A stretch of 24,106 nucleotides of DNA from Gammaproteobacteria bacterium UBA7449. Its GTDB lineage: Bacteria; Pseudomonadota; Gammaproteobacteria; Pseudomonadales; Pseudohongiellaceae. Made by a program: the position numbers and the translations under genes. The stretch spans positions 50,640-74,745 of the forward strand of contig DLPV01000043.1 of assembly GCA_002477465.1 (NCBI GenBank). Reading direction: 5' to 3'. The notes under the pieces were generated by a model. The model ran no database searches, was not told the origin of the DNA, and saw only the letters and a program-made list of their open reading frames with translations. This document shows, in pieces, positions 1-7,253 of the stretch. Each line of letters starts with the position of its first letter. Positions within the stretch are counted from its first letter, which is position 1.

Positions 1-71
1 CCCCTCTTTTTGTTCCAGTCCTAAACGCCATTGTTAAATGGCTTTCCTGGTCGTAGATTATTTATTTTCCA
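1..71. other. Left-edge intergenic stretch with small hairpin
   Basis: This short non-coding stretch lies beyond the stop codon of the glutathione S-transferase gene. A six-base inverted repeat, GCCATT (27-32) and AATGGC (37-42) around the loop GTTA, forms a small hairpin. It is followed on the plus strand by only three T residues, and on the minus strand by GTTTAGG. It could be a weak terminator, but the U-tract is poor in both directions. Confidence 0.3.
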
Positions 72-746
72 TCAGACTTTCAGGGCGATGCTTTCTCGAC
101 CGTCGTTTGCTTGTGCTGCCTTGAAGCTCTCACAGCTGTGCACCCGCTCCAGCCAAGTCAGGCAGTTCGGGTAGTCGACATCGAGATAAAAACGTTCTTT
201 TGCCGATTCCATGGGATAGATAAGGGCAATGTCGGCTGCCGTTAAATGATCACCGCCAAACCACTCCTTTTTCTCCAGGTCTGCTTCGGCAACCTGTAGC
301 AAAGATTTCATGCGCGGATGAATCAAGTTGGCAGTGGCTTGGCCAAGTGCGGCTTTAATAAGCGGACGCATCCAGAATGGCACTCTGGAGATCAGAATCT
401 GGAACACCGCTTCCATCAGCATGAGCGACATCATGGATCCCTGTGATGCATGCAGCCAGAACAAATAGCGCGCGCGATCTTCATGTCCCGGCTCGACCCG
501 CAGATTCGACTCCGGATGTTGATCGAGAATGTAGTCTATGATCGCATTACTTTCTGCCAGCACCATATCTCCATCAGTTATCACCGGCGCTGAGCCGAGC
601 GGGGACAAGTCTTTCAATGGCTTGGGTGCCTGGTGAGTTTTCTTATCGCGCTCATAAATCTTGAGCTCATAATCGGCACCTAACTCTTCCAAAAGCCAGA
701 GAATGCGGAATGATTGGGAGTATTCCAGATGATGCAAAGTGATCAT
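72..746 (-). CDS. Glutathione S-transferase family protein
   Basis: This is a cytosolic glutathione S-transferase of 224 residues, the usual length for the family. The N-terminal thioredoxin-like domain (about 1-80) has the start typical of bacterial GSTs: a Ser-rich turn around residues 10-12 (LEYSQSFRILWLLEEL) likely to hold the catalytic Ser. The glutathione-binding region follows: cis-Pro at 54 in GSAPV and the Glu65-Ser66 pair that contacts the gamma-glutamyl group. The rest is the all-helical C-terminal domain. The family conjugates glutathione to electrophiles or reduces peroxides; the substrate cannot be told from sequence. The ATG at 746 has GGAG about 11 bases upstream, a long but usable spacing. 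It appears to be a single-gene unit, with 346 non-coding bases upstream. Confidence 0.9.
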   Translation of the reverse strand: MITLHHLEYSQSFRILWLLEELGADYELKIYERDKKTHQAPKPLKDLSPLGSAPVITDGDMVLAESNAIIDYILDQHPESNLRVEPGHEDRARYLFWLHASQGSMMSLMLMEAVFQILISRVPFWMRPLIKAALGQATANLIHPRMKSLLQVAEADLEKKEWFGGDHLTAADIALIYPMESAKERFYLDVDYPNCLTWLERVHSCESFKAAQANDGRESIALKV

Positions 747-1092
747 GGTGGTTCAGTCTCCAAAAAGAAAAATGGCGCAGTTGATTTTCCAGTCTTGCCC
801 CTTGGCTTGACGCATGGAATCGGGTTCTACTGCAGTGACCATCGCCCGCAGGGGTGAGGCAAACGCCCGGGAAGCGCCAGCTGACTGTGCGGCCGAACGA
901 CATATATCTATGATTGGTGGTCGGACTGTGTTGACAGCGTGTCGCGGAAGTAGGAATCGATTTCATGCTGGCAACAAAACGCGGATGCCTGAGGCAGCGA
1001 TTCCATCGGCCTTTGAATAGAGACGGATCTGACATGCCCAGGCTCAGCGTTTTGTTTAGATGGTCCTGGCACGCAGGATGCAGTGGTAAGGA
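747..1092. other. Intergenic region, nothing recognised
   Basis: About 346 bases lie between the start of the GST gene and the stop of the secreted-protein gene, both on the minus strand. I find no convincing reading frame, RNA gene, repeat or terminator. It must hold the GST promoter, but no clear -35/-10 pair stands out. Short open frames here on both strands show no family resemblance and no good ribosome binding site. Confidence 0.5.
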
Positions 1093-2130
1093 TTACTGCT
1101 CGATCGCCCGCTCTATCCCAATCGCTTCCATGACTTCCAGGCGTCGCGCACCTGCCAGGATTCCAATGATGCCGTAATTGCCCTCATGGCAGGCATACTC
1201 ATAGATTGGGTCATCCATGCGCGTAAGAGGGTATTCGCCAGACCATTGCGCGGTGTATACCGTGGGGTCATCCACAGTAAAGCCGTACACGATCTTGTTG
1301 AGGCCTTCGCGACGGAAGGTTTCAATCACAGTCAGGTTCTCGGTGGGCGCTCCACGATAGGTCTGCCAGCCGTTGAAATGCTGGGTCTCCACGATCAGGG
1401 TGTCGCCATCCCATCGGCCGATGGAATCGCCCATCCACTTCGCCTGGGCGGCAGCATAGTCTTCATGGTTGTCGGCGATACGGATAATCCGCGCATCATG
1501 GGCCATCTCGATGGTGATGGTGACATAGCCAGGAGACTGCACGATTTGCATATGAGAGTTGTACATCACCGGTGACATCACCGGACCGGAGCTGTTACCA
1601 AAGGCCAGCAGGCAGCGTTCGCCCAGGGCGCGCCCCTCGGGGCCATCGTTGCGCGCTGGCATATTAGCGCGCAGCTCCCGCATGCGATCTGCAAACCCGG
1701 CCACCCGTTCAGGCATGCGGCCATTGGGTGGATCAATAATGGCTGAGGTACGGAATTCACCGTTGATAGTAGGCAGGAACATGCCGCGGTCAGTCCAGAA
1801 CAGGTCGTAATTGCCTACCGGTGGCAGCGCTTCCAAGGCAGGGGCTGGACGATTAGGGTCCAGCGGTTCATTGTCCGCCTCGACCCGCGCCTGCGCCTCG
1901 CGCTCGAGCTGTATGGCTTCTTCCTCGGTGTAGGCCTGCTTGTTACCCAGTTCCTGGGGTCTCTCGAAGGGCATGACTGTGTTGTTGCGCCAGAAACCTT
2001 GCAGGTCCGGGACTCCCCATTCGGTGCGGGGCCCCTCGGCTTCCTGGGCGAGCAATGTTGCGGGTAGCGTGAGGGCCAGGGCGCAGAGTAATTGGACAGG
2101 GCGGTGGCAAATTGGCTTGGTTGATTTCAT
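1093..2130 (-). CDS. Secreted protein of unknown function (PDL.G.W-type family)
   Basis: The protein has 345 residues with a Sec signal peptide: basic start MKSTKPICHRP, hydrophobic stretch about 13-27, likely cleavage near LLA-QE (residue 28). The mature part opens with GVPDLQGFWRN and continues with ERCL, an SHMQIVQSPGYVTITIEM stretch, HDARIIRI, GDSIGRWDGDTLIVET and a C-terminal YEYACHEGNYG. From memory these blocks mark a large uncharacterised family of exported proteins found in marine gammaproteobacteria and Acidobacteria. No catalytic motif is known to me, so I assign no function. The two Cys in the mature region (in ERCL and YACHEG) could form a disulfide. The start is supported by GGAG seven bases before the ATG. 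A 138-base gap separates it from the amidase upstream, so it may have its own promoter. Confidence 0.75.
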   Translation of the reverse strand: MKSTKPICHRPVQLLCALALTLPATLLAQEAEGPRTEWGVPDLQGFWRNNTVMPFERPQELGNKQAYTEEEAIQLEREAQARVEADNEPLDPNRPAPALEALPPVGNYDLFWTDRGMFLPTINGEFRTSAIIDPPNGRMPERVAGFADRMRELRANMPARNDGPEGRALGERCLLAFGNSSGPVMSPVMYNSHMQIVQSPGYVTITIEMAHDARIIRIADNHEDYAAAQAKWMGDSIGRWDGDTLIVETQHFNGWQTYRGAPTENLTVIETFRREGLNKIVYGFTVDDPTVYTAQWSGEYPLTRMDDPIYEYACHEGNYGIIGILAGARRLEVMEAIGIERAIEQ

Positions 2131-2268
2131 TCATTTTCTCCGGGGTGGGCGCAGAAATAATCAATCTTATTGTCGAAGCGAGTAGTCTACCTGCAGGCGG
2201 CCTCAGGGTGAAGGGTCCAGAGCGTAGGGAAGGGGGTAAAAAGCCTGTTAGGGGGACGCAATGGACTG

Positions 2269-3714
2269 CTAGTCTGTGTCGGCAAATGGCGCGATTTGTG
2301 GCCAAGGCGCGGCTTGTTCAAGTTGTGCCGACAGCTGTAACAGTAAGTGATCATTGCCCCAAGCGGCAGTGGCCATGACACCTACGGGCAGTCCCGCTGA
2401 ATCTTGAAATAGGGGCAGCGAAGCGCTGGGCTGGCCGGTGCCGTTATAGAGTGCGGTGAACCCGCTGTAGGCACGAAACCGAGCGCCATACTCGTTCAGG
2501 TCGCCGGTATTCATGTCCAGCCAGCCAAGTTTGGCCGTGGTTTTGGTCAATACAGGGGAAAGAAGTACATCGTAGTTCTGGTGGAATACCGCCATCTGCT
2601 GCTCTACCCGAGTGAGGGAATCCCGGGCACGAATGTAGTCGACGGCACTGAATCTGGCGCCCATCTCTGCCATCTGCCGAGTGGAGTTCTCCACGTCTGC
2701 GACTTCAAGATCAATGCCCAATTCCTGCAAGCGCCGGTTTACCGTCTGGAAAGTGTGGATGCAAACCAGTTTATTCATGGCTGCCGCGGCAGATTTATAG
2801 TCGGCTGGATGTTCCACTACTGTCACGTGATGGCCGAGAGATTCGCAAAGCTGGGCAGTATTTTCGACCGCCTTCATTACATCGGGGTCCAGGGCTTCGC
2901 CAAAGGGATGTTGGTTCTGCACCGCGATGCGCAAGCCGCTGGGCACAGCATCAAGATGGTCTGCGAAAGACCTCGGTGCTGCTGGCATGGGATACAGCGC
3001 GGCTTCATCGAGAGTGATCAGATTCAGAAACATGGCGCTGTCGCGTACGGTTCTACTCACCACATGGCCCACACTCATGCCACTCCAGCTATCACCAATG
3101 TCTTTTTCGATGGTGGTGAATCCGCGGCTAGGCTTGAGGCCAAACAGGCCGCAGCAGGAGGCCGGGATGCGAATAGATCCGCCACCGTCGGTAGCATGGG
3201 CAACCGGCACGATACCGGCAGCAACCGCCGCCGCAGCACCGCCACTGGAACCACCAGTGGAATAGTCCAGATTCCAGGGGTTGAGGGTGGCACCGTGAGC
3301 CATTGGTTCCGTGGTCAGGGTGAGGCCAAATTCAGGCGTGTTAGTCTTGCCAAGGATCACAAGTCCGGCATCGAGATAGCGCACCACGATGTTGGCGCTG
3401 CGAGTCGCAATTGCATCCTGGTATAAACGACTGCCGTGTGTCGCGACAAGTCCTTCCAGCAGACTCAGGTCTTTTATCAGAAAAGGGACACCTGCGACCC
3501 CGTCGGCAAGCCCGGCAGGTTTTTTGTCGAGATCGGCAGCCAGAGCCAGTGCCTCGTCGTAGCCTTCAACATTTATGGCGTTGATTGTTGGATTGACGCG
3601 GTGAGCCTGCTCGACCGCGAGGCTTACCAGTTCAGAGGCCTTGAAGTCGCCATCACGCAGACCTGCTGCCATGGCGGTGGCATCCAGTGCCAGATAATCA
3701 TTTAAATTGGGCAT
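2269..3714 (-). CDS. Amidase (amidase signature family)
   Basis: This is a 481-residue amidase-signature hydrolase, probably cytoplasmic as no signal peptide is seen. The Ser-cisSer-Lys triad is complete: Lys81 in FLIKDL, the GGSSGG loop at 154-159 with the cis-Ser, and the nucleophile Ser180 in DGGGSIRIPAS. GLFGLKPSRG follows as in the family. These enzymes hydrolyse linear or cyclic amides; relatives include 6-aminohexanoate-cyclic-dimer hydrolase, GatA and indoleacetamide hydrolases. It is not GatA, because no gatB or gatC is nearby and the length and C-terminus fit the stand-alone type. The substrate is not predictable. The ATG is only 12 bases after the stop of the PilU-derived gene, so the two are very likely co-transcribed, probably from the pyrB promoter. 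Confidence 0.88.
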   Translation of the reverse strand: MPNLNDYLALDATAMAAGLRDGDFKASELVSLAVEQAHRVNPTINAINVEGYDEALALAADLDKKPAGLADGVAGVPFLIKDLSLLEGLVATHGSRLYQDAIATRSANIVVRYLDAGLVILGKTNTPEFGLTLTTEPMAHGATLNPWNLDYSTGGSSGGAAAAVAAGIVPVAHATDGGGSIRIPASCCGLFGLKPSRGFTTIEKDIGDSWSGMSVGHVVSRTVRDSAMFLNLITLDEAALYPMPAAPRSFADHLDAVPSGLRIAVQNQHPFGEALDPDVMKAVENTAQLCESLGHHVTVVEHPADYKSAAAAMNKLVCIHTFQTVNRRLQELGIDLEVADVENSTRQMAEMGARFSAVDYIRARDSLTRVEQQMAVFHQNYDVLLSPVLTKTTAKLGWLDMNTGDLNEYGARFRAYSGFTALYNGTGQPSASLPLFQDSAGLPVGVMATAAWGNDHLLLQLSAQLEQAAPWPQIAPFADTD

Positions 3715-3726
3715 GAATGGATAGTC

Positions 3727-4158
3727 TTAGAAGGACAAGGGTTCTTCGTCGTCCTTGCCTACCAGAGACAGACCACCGCTATCGTCCTCTTCTTCCAGCT
3801 CTTCTTCCTCTTCACCAGCCTTGCCTTCAGATAATTGAATGCGCAGGCGTACGTTATTTTTCGAGTCGGCATTCTTGAGCGTTTCCTCGTAGCTGATCTT
3901 GCCCTGCTTGTAGAGGTCAAACAGCGCGGAGTCGAAGGTCTTCATACCCTGTTGCTCAGATTTCTCCATAACTTCCTTGATCTGATCATCAGACATAATC
4001 TGGTAGGCGATTTTTTTCACCATGCCTTCAGGGTGTTTTTTGTCGATCAAGGGGATGAGTTTGCCTTGAGCCTTCATGCTCGGAGGTGCCCCGGTGGTGA
4101 GAAAGAGGTCCGAGCTATCTTTCTCAATCATCATGCGTAATAAGTCGTTGAACCCCAT
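3727..4158 (-). CDS. PilU-derived protein lacking the ATPase core
   Basis: The frame encodes 143 residues. Residues 1-60 match the start of PilU/PilT pilus-retraction ATPases: a leading FNDLLRMMIEKDSSDLFL, then TTGAPPSMKAQGKLIPL, ending in MSDDQIKE, which resembles MNEQQRRDF of PilU. Residues 64-110 match the extreme C-terminus of PilU (MEKSEQQGMKTFDSALF, DLYKQGKISYEE, then NADSKNNVRLRIQL). Roughly 230 residues that should lie between, including Walker A, Asp box, Walker B and His box, are absent with the frame kept. Residues 115-126 are a Glu/Asp tract, and the end is a short SGGLSLVG tail as in PilU. It therefore cannot hydrolyse ATP as a PilU motor does. It sits 62 bases after pyrB and 12 before the amidase. 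It could be a decaying gene, an assembly deletion, or a small protein acting on pilus motor hexamers. No pilT or full pilU is in the window. Confidence 0.8.
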   Translation of the reverse strand: MGFNDLLRMMIEKDSSDLFLTTGAPPSMKAQGKLIPLIDKKHPEGMVKKIAYQIMSDDQIKEVMEKSEQQGMKTFDSALFDLYKQGKISYEETLKNADSKNNVRLRIQLSEGKAGEEEEELEEEDDSGGLSLVGKDDEEPLSF

Positions 4159-4220
4159 GTTCCTGGCCTTGGTTACATCATTCCTGTTCGTGTTGGACTA
4201 ACTGCAATTCTCAAATGGTT

Positions 4221-5240
4221 TCACTCTTCGAATCGACTTTCTGTGTACCAGCTCACTTCGCTGGCAGTGTCTTCTATTTTGTCTGCAACATCCAGTATAA
4301 GCGCGAATAGCGCCATACGCACTAGCACGCCGTTGTCCGTCTGGCGGAAGATGGCGAGGCTGGGATGTTGGTTCAGGTCGTTATCCAGTTCATTGGCATC
4401 GGCCCGAGAGTCACGGGGCAGGGGATGCATGATCACGGTATTGGGCTGGCAGTGACGGGTGTAGATTGCCTGGTCAAGCCGAAATCTTCCGCGATAGATG
4501 TCCGCCTCCAGTTTGGAGTCGAAACGCTCTTCCTGAATGCGAGTCAGGTATACCGTATCGTTGTCTTGCAGACCCCGTTCCATTTCCTCGGTTTCCGTGA
4601 CCTCGTGACCGGCAGCCTGCAAGTTTGAGACGATGCTCTCCGGCATGCGCAGCTCGGTGGGTGAGATCAGGGTGAAGTGTATGTTTTTATAGAGCAGCAA
4701 TAATTGAGACAGGGAGTGTACAGTCCTGCCATGCTTGAGATCCCCTACCATGGCAATGCGCATGCCATCGATGCTGCGTGAATTCGAATGCAGTTCCTTC
4801 TTTATCGTGTAGAGATCCAGCAGCGCCTGGGAAGGGTGTTCGTTGGGGCCGTCGCCGCCATTAACGACAGGCACCCGCGAGGCCTTGGCGAACTCAGCCA
4901 CTGAACCTGGCTGGGGATGGCGCATCACAATGACGTCGCTGTATCCGGATATTACCCGGGCTGTGTCGTACAGGGATTCGCCTTTGGTGATAGAGGAAGA
5001 CTTCACGTCAGTGGTTTCCCTGACATCGCCCCCCAACAGATTGAAGGCACAGCCAAAGCTGACCCGGGTCCTTGTGCTGGGCTCGAAGAACATATTGCCG
5101 AGAATGGCACCATCCAGCACTTTGGTCATGCGCAGGCGGTGTGCGTAAGGCTCCATGCCATCTGCAACCTGGAAAACCTGTTCGACGCTATCACGGTCAA
5201 ACTGCTTCACGCTCAGGATGTGACTGCCGCGAAAATTCAT
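4221..5240 (-). CDS. pyrB: Aspartate carbamoyltransferase catalytic subunit
   Basis: Aspartate carbamoyltransferase joins carbamoyl phosphate and L-aspartate in the first committed step of pyrimidine synthesis. The 339-residue protein shows the carbamoyl-phosphate loop STRTR (55-59), the mobile loop Lys in SITKGES (Lys86), HPSQ (135-138), the GDLKHGRTVHS block (167-177), the aspartate-loop region YLTRIQEERF (231-240) and HPLPR (272-276). It is about 30 residues longer than E. coli PyrB, mostly in a C-terminal tail. No pyrI or pyrC-like gene follows; a truncated pilU-like gene comes next instead. The ATG at 5240 has no strong Shine-Dalgarno. Translation starts 198 bases from the divergent sbcB start. 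PyrB rather than OTC is shown by HPLPR in place of HCLP. Confidence 0.95.
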   Translation of the reverse strand: MNFRGSHILSVKQFDRDSVEQVFQVADGMEPYAHRLRMTKVLDGAILGNMFFEPSTRTRVSFGCAFNLLGGDVRETTDVKSSSITKGESLYDTARVISGYSDVIVMRHPQPGSVAEFAKASRVPVVNGGDGPNEHPSQALLDLYTIKKELHSNSRSIDGMRIAMVGDLKHGRTVHSLSQLLLLYKNIHFTLISPTELRMPESIVSNLQAAGHEVTETEEMERGLQDNDTVYLTRIQEERFDSKLEADIYRGRFRLDQAIYTRHCQPNTVIMHPLPRDSRADANELDNDLNQHPSLAIFRQTDNGVLVRMALFALILDVADKIEDTASEVSWYTESRFEE

Positions 5241-5394
5241 TGTGCTGCTTCGGTGAGTCTCTTTTTCGGTAGACTTTATGGCTGCGTCTTATCAATCGAT
5301 TCTAACGACAATTTGACCCGACGATACTACACCATTTGTTGTAAGCAGACGACTGCAAGGTAAGCTCATCAGGCCATCAGAGAGCCAATCTGCA

Positions 5395-5438
5395 GCATGA
5401 TATGATGGCCAATAACAGCTCTTGAACAGGGACGGCGC
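5395..5438 (+). promoter_or_regulatory. sbcB extended -10 promoter and ribosome binding site
   Basis: TGATATGAT at 5398-5406 fits an extended -10 element (TG, one base, then TATGAT with five of six consensus bases). No good -35 is seen, as expected for this promoter class. AGGGA at about 5428-5432 lies seven to ten bases before the GTG start codon at 5439. The predicted leader is short, about 27 bases. Confidence 0.45.
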
Positions 5439-6845
5439 GTGACAGCAAGCATCTATTGGTATGACTTTGAAACATTCGGTCGCGATCCGCGTCGGGATCG
5501 CGCCAGCCAGTTCGCCGGTATCCGCACCGATGAAGACCTCAATATCATCGGTGAACCGCTGGTGATGTACTGCAAGCCTGCAGACGACTTTCTGCCCAGT
5601 CCTATGGCCTGCCTGATAACCGGGATATCTCCGCAAAAAGCCCTGGCAGAGGGTATTCCCGAGGCCGAATTCATTAAGAAGATTCACGCAGAGTTTGCTG
5701 CGCCCGGAACCTGCGTCGCCGGCTATAACAGTATCCGTTTCGATGATGAGGTGACGCGGCAATTGCTCTATCGCAACTTCTATGACCCTTATGAACGGGA
5801 GTGGAAGAACGGCAATTCCAGGTGGGACATTATCGATATGGTGCGTCTGATGGCGGCTACTCGACCAGAAGGGGTCAGTTGGCCAAAGAAAGAAGATGGC
5901 TCGAACAGCTTTCGCCTCGAGGAGCTGACTGCGGTAAACGGGATTCAGCATGCGGATTCCCATGATGCTCTCTCAGACGTGATTGCCACCATCGAGATGG
6001 CCAAGCGCATTAAGTCAGCGCAGCCCAAGTTGTTCGAATATGTCTATCAGCTGCGCGCGAAAAAACGCGTGCAGCAGGAGATCGACATGAGGACCCGAAA
6101 ACCGATTCTGCATGTTTCGGTGATGTACCCCGCCAGCCAGGGCTGCCTGGCACTCGCGATGCCGATTTGTCCACACCCGACCAACAGCAATGGCGTCATT
6201 GTCTACGACTTGCGGATTGACCCTGAAAGCTGGGTTGATCTACCGGAATCAGAGATTCGAGCGCGAGTCTATACACCACGTGATCAGATGCCGGCAGGTG
6301 TTAGCCGTATCCCGCTGAAGACCATTCACTATAACAAGTGTCCGATTGTCGCCTCACCAGCGGTACTGCCGCCCGAGCATGCTGAGTTGTATAACGTCGA
6401 TACCGAGTTGTGTAAAAAGCATTGGCAGAAAATTATCGACATGCCAGAGCTGGCCAGAAAGGTGGCCGGCGTGTTCCGGGCCGAGGAAATGCCGGCCCAG
6501 CAAGATCCAGATTTCATGATCTATAGCGGCGGGTTTTTCAGCGATACCGATAAGGACTTGATGGCTATAGTGCGCGCTTCTGATGCCAGTGAGCTCGCGC
6601 GGCTGGATTTGCCCTTCAAGGATGGGCGCCTGAAGGAATTATTGTTTCGCTATCGTGCGCGTAACTATCCTGAGACCTTGCGGCAGGAGGAACAGGAGCG
6701 CTGGCATAAATTCAGGCAATCGCGGCTTGAGGACAGCACTGCGAGGCAAGTTTTTGAAGAGGAACTGACAATTGCAAAGGAGCAGGCTGGTGGTCCAAAG
6801 CAGTCAGTGTTGGAAGATCTGCTCAGCTATGTCGATGGATTATGA
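5439..6845 (+). CDS. sbcB: Exodeoxyribonuclease I
   Basis: Exonuclease I degrades single-stranded DNA 3' to 5' in mismatch repair and recombination. The 468-residue protein matches the family length. The DEDDh exonuclease residues are present: Asp9 and Glu11 in YDFET, the Asp of SIRFDDEVTR (about 102-103), and His175 plus Asp180 in HADSHDALSD, with the same five-residue spacing as the E. coli His181/Asp186 pair. The C-terminal part holds the ExoI SH3-like and helical regions (LHVSVMYPASQGC to the LRFRARNYPETL-type segment, here LLFRYRARNYPETL). The start codon is GTG at 5439, chosen because YWYDFET must lie near the N-terminus and AGGGA is correctly spaced. It is divergent from pyrB. Confidence 0.95.
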   Translation: MTASIYWYDFETFGRDPRRDRASQFAGIRTDEDLNIIGEPLVMYCKPADDFLPSPMACLITGISPQKALAEGIPEAEFIKKIHAEFAAPGTCVAGYNSIRFDDEVTRQLLYRNFYDPYEREWKNGNSRWDIIDMVRLMAATRPEGVSWPKKEDGSNSFRLEELTAVNGIQHADSHDALSDVIATIEMAKRIKSAQPKLFEYVYQLRAKKRVQQEIDMRTRKPILHVSVMYPASQGCLALAMPICPHPTNSNGVIVYDLRIDPESWVDLPESEIRARVYTPRDQMPAGVSRIPLKTIHYNKCPIVASPAVLPPEHAELYNVDTELCKKHWQKIIDMPELARKVAGVFRAEEMPAQQDPDFMIYSGGFFSDTDKDLMAIVRASDASELARLDLPFKDGRLKELLFRYRARNYPETLRQEEQERWHKFRQSRLEDSTARQVFEEELTIAKEQAGGPKQSVLEDLLSYVDGL

Positions 6846-6981
6846 CTTTCCCAGGTTAAATGCAGAGAAAGCGGCGTTGATTCACGAGTTATTTGGAAAG
6901 CGGGTATTGGCGTCACAGGATTTAACTGAAGACTTGGCTCGCCGGCTAGACACCCACTCTCCTGGCAAGCCGACCGAGTAA
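6829..6981 (+). CDS. Possible small protein overlapping the sbcB 3' end
   Basis: A 50-residue frame (MSMDYDFPRLNAEKAALI, then HELFGKRVLASQDLTEDLAR) starts inside the last codons of sbcB in another frame and ends at TAA 6981. In favour: the overlap resembles translational coupling, and the predicted peptide has a helical, charged, soluble composition with Leu/Ala/Glu like real proteins. Against: no clear Shine-Dalgarno, no family I recognise, and a length that can arise by chance. A second ATG at 6835 is equally possible. No function is proposed. Confidence 0.25.
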   Translation: MSMDYDFPRLNAEKAALIHELFGKRVLASQDLTEDLARRLDTHSPGKPTE

Positions 6982-7150
6982 AACGGAAAGATTTCGGAGA
7001 TGGACAGCTGTGCCGAATCAGAGCGGGGTAAGTCATGTCGCAAAGTTCTTCGAAAAGTATGACTTCTGAGCCCCGGATCTTCCTCCTGAAACCCGCTTTG
7101 TGCCCTACCCAGCAAACAGGCCGCTGTTCGCCGGACAGCGCTGTTGGCGG

Positions 7151-7179
7151 TACACAATCCGTGGCTAAGACGCTACAAT
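7151..7179 (+). promoter_or_regulatory. Candidate sigma-70 promoter for the acyltransferase gene
   Basis: TACACA (7151-7156, four of six -35 consensus bases), a 17-base spacer, and TACAAT (7174-7179, five of six -10 bases) followed by GCGCG. Transcription would start near 7186, giving a leader of about 68 bases before the TTG start codon. This is the best pair in the 272-base gap after sbcB. Confidence 0.45.
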
Positions 7180-7223
7180 GCGCGTGCCACTTTAATAACC
7201 GAGTATTTAACTTAAATAACAGC

Positions 7224-7253
7224 GATATATAACTGATATATAAGGACATATAG
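7224..7253 (+). repeat. Helically phased AT-rich direct repeats at the ribosome binding site
   Basis: GATATATAA occurs twice exactly, at 7224-7232 and 7235-7243 (11-base period). A degenerate third copy GACATATAG follows at 7245-7253, ending one base before the TTG start. The second copy runs into the Shine-Dalgarno AAGGA (7242-7246, seven bases before TTG). The spacing, about one helical turn, would suit a protein binding DNA, or an AU-rich unstructured translation start. No known operator is recognised. Confidence 0.55.

Noticed and set aside
667..1035. 122-codon minus-strand frame in the gap beside the GST gene
   Set aside because: It overlaps the true GST start in another frame, and its translation is Arg/His/Ser-rich as in shadow frames.
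2581..3426. 281-codon open frame on the plus strand antisense to the amidase gene
   Set aside because: It lies wholly within a gene with complete amidase motifs; its translation shows no domain and is the usual by-product of codon bias.
5292..5963. 223-codon open frame on the minus strand over sbcB and the pyrB-sbcB gap
   Set aside because: It is antisense to the exonuclease catalytic domain, which has all DEDDh residues, and has no recognisable family or start site.
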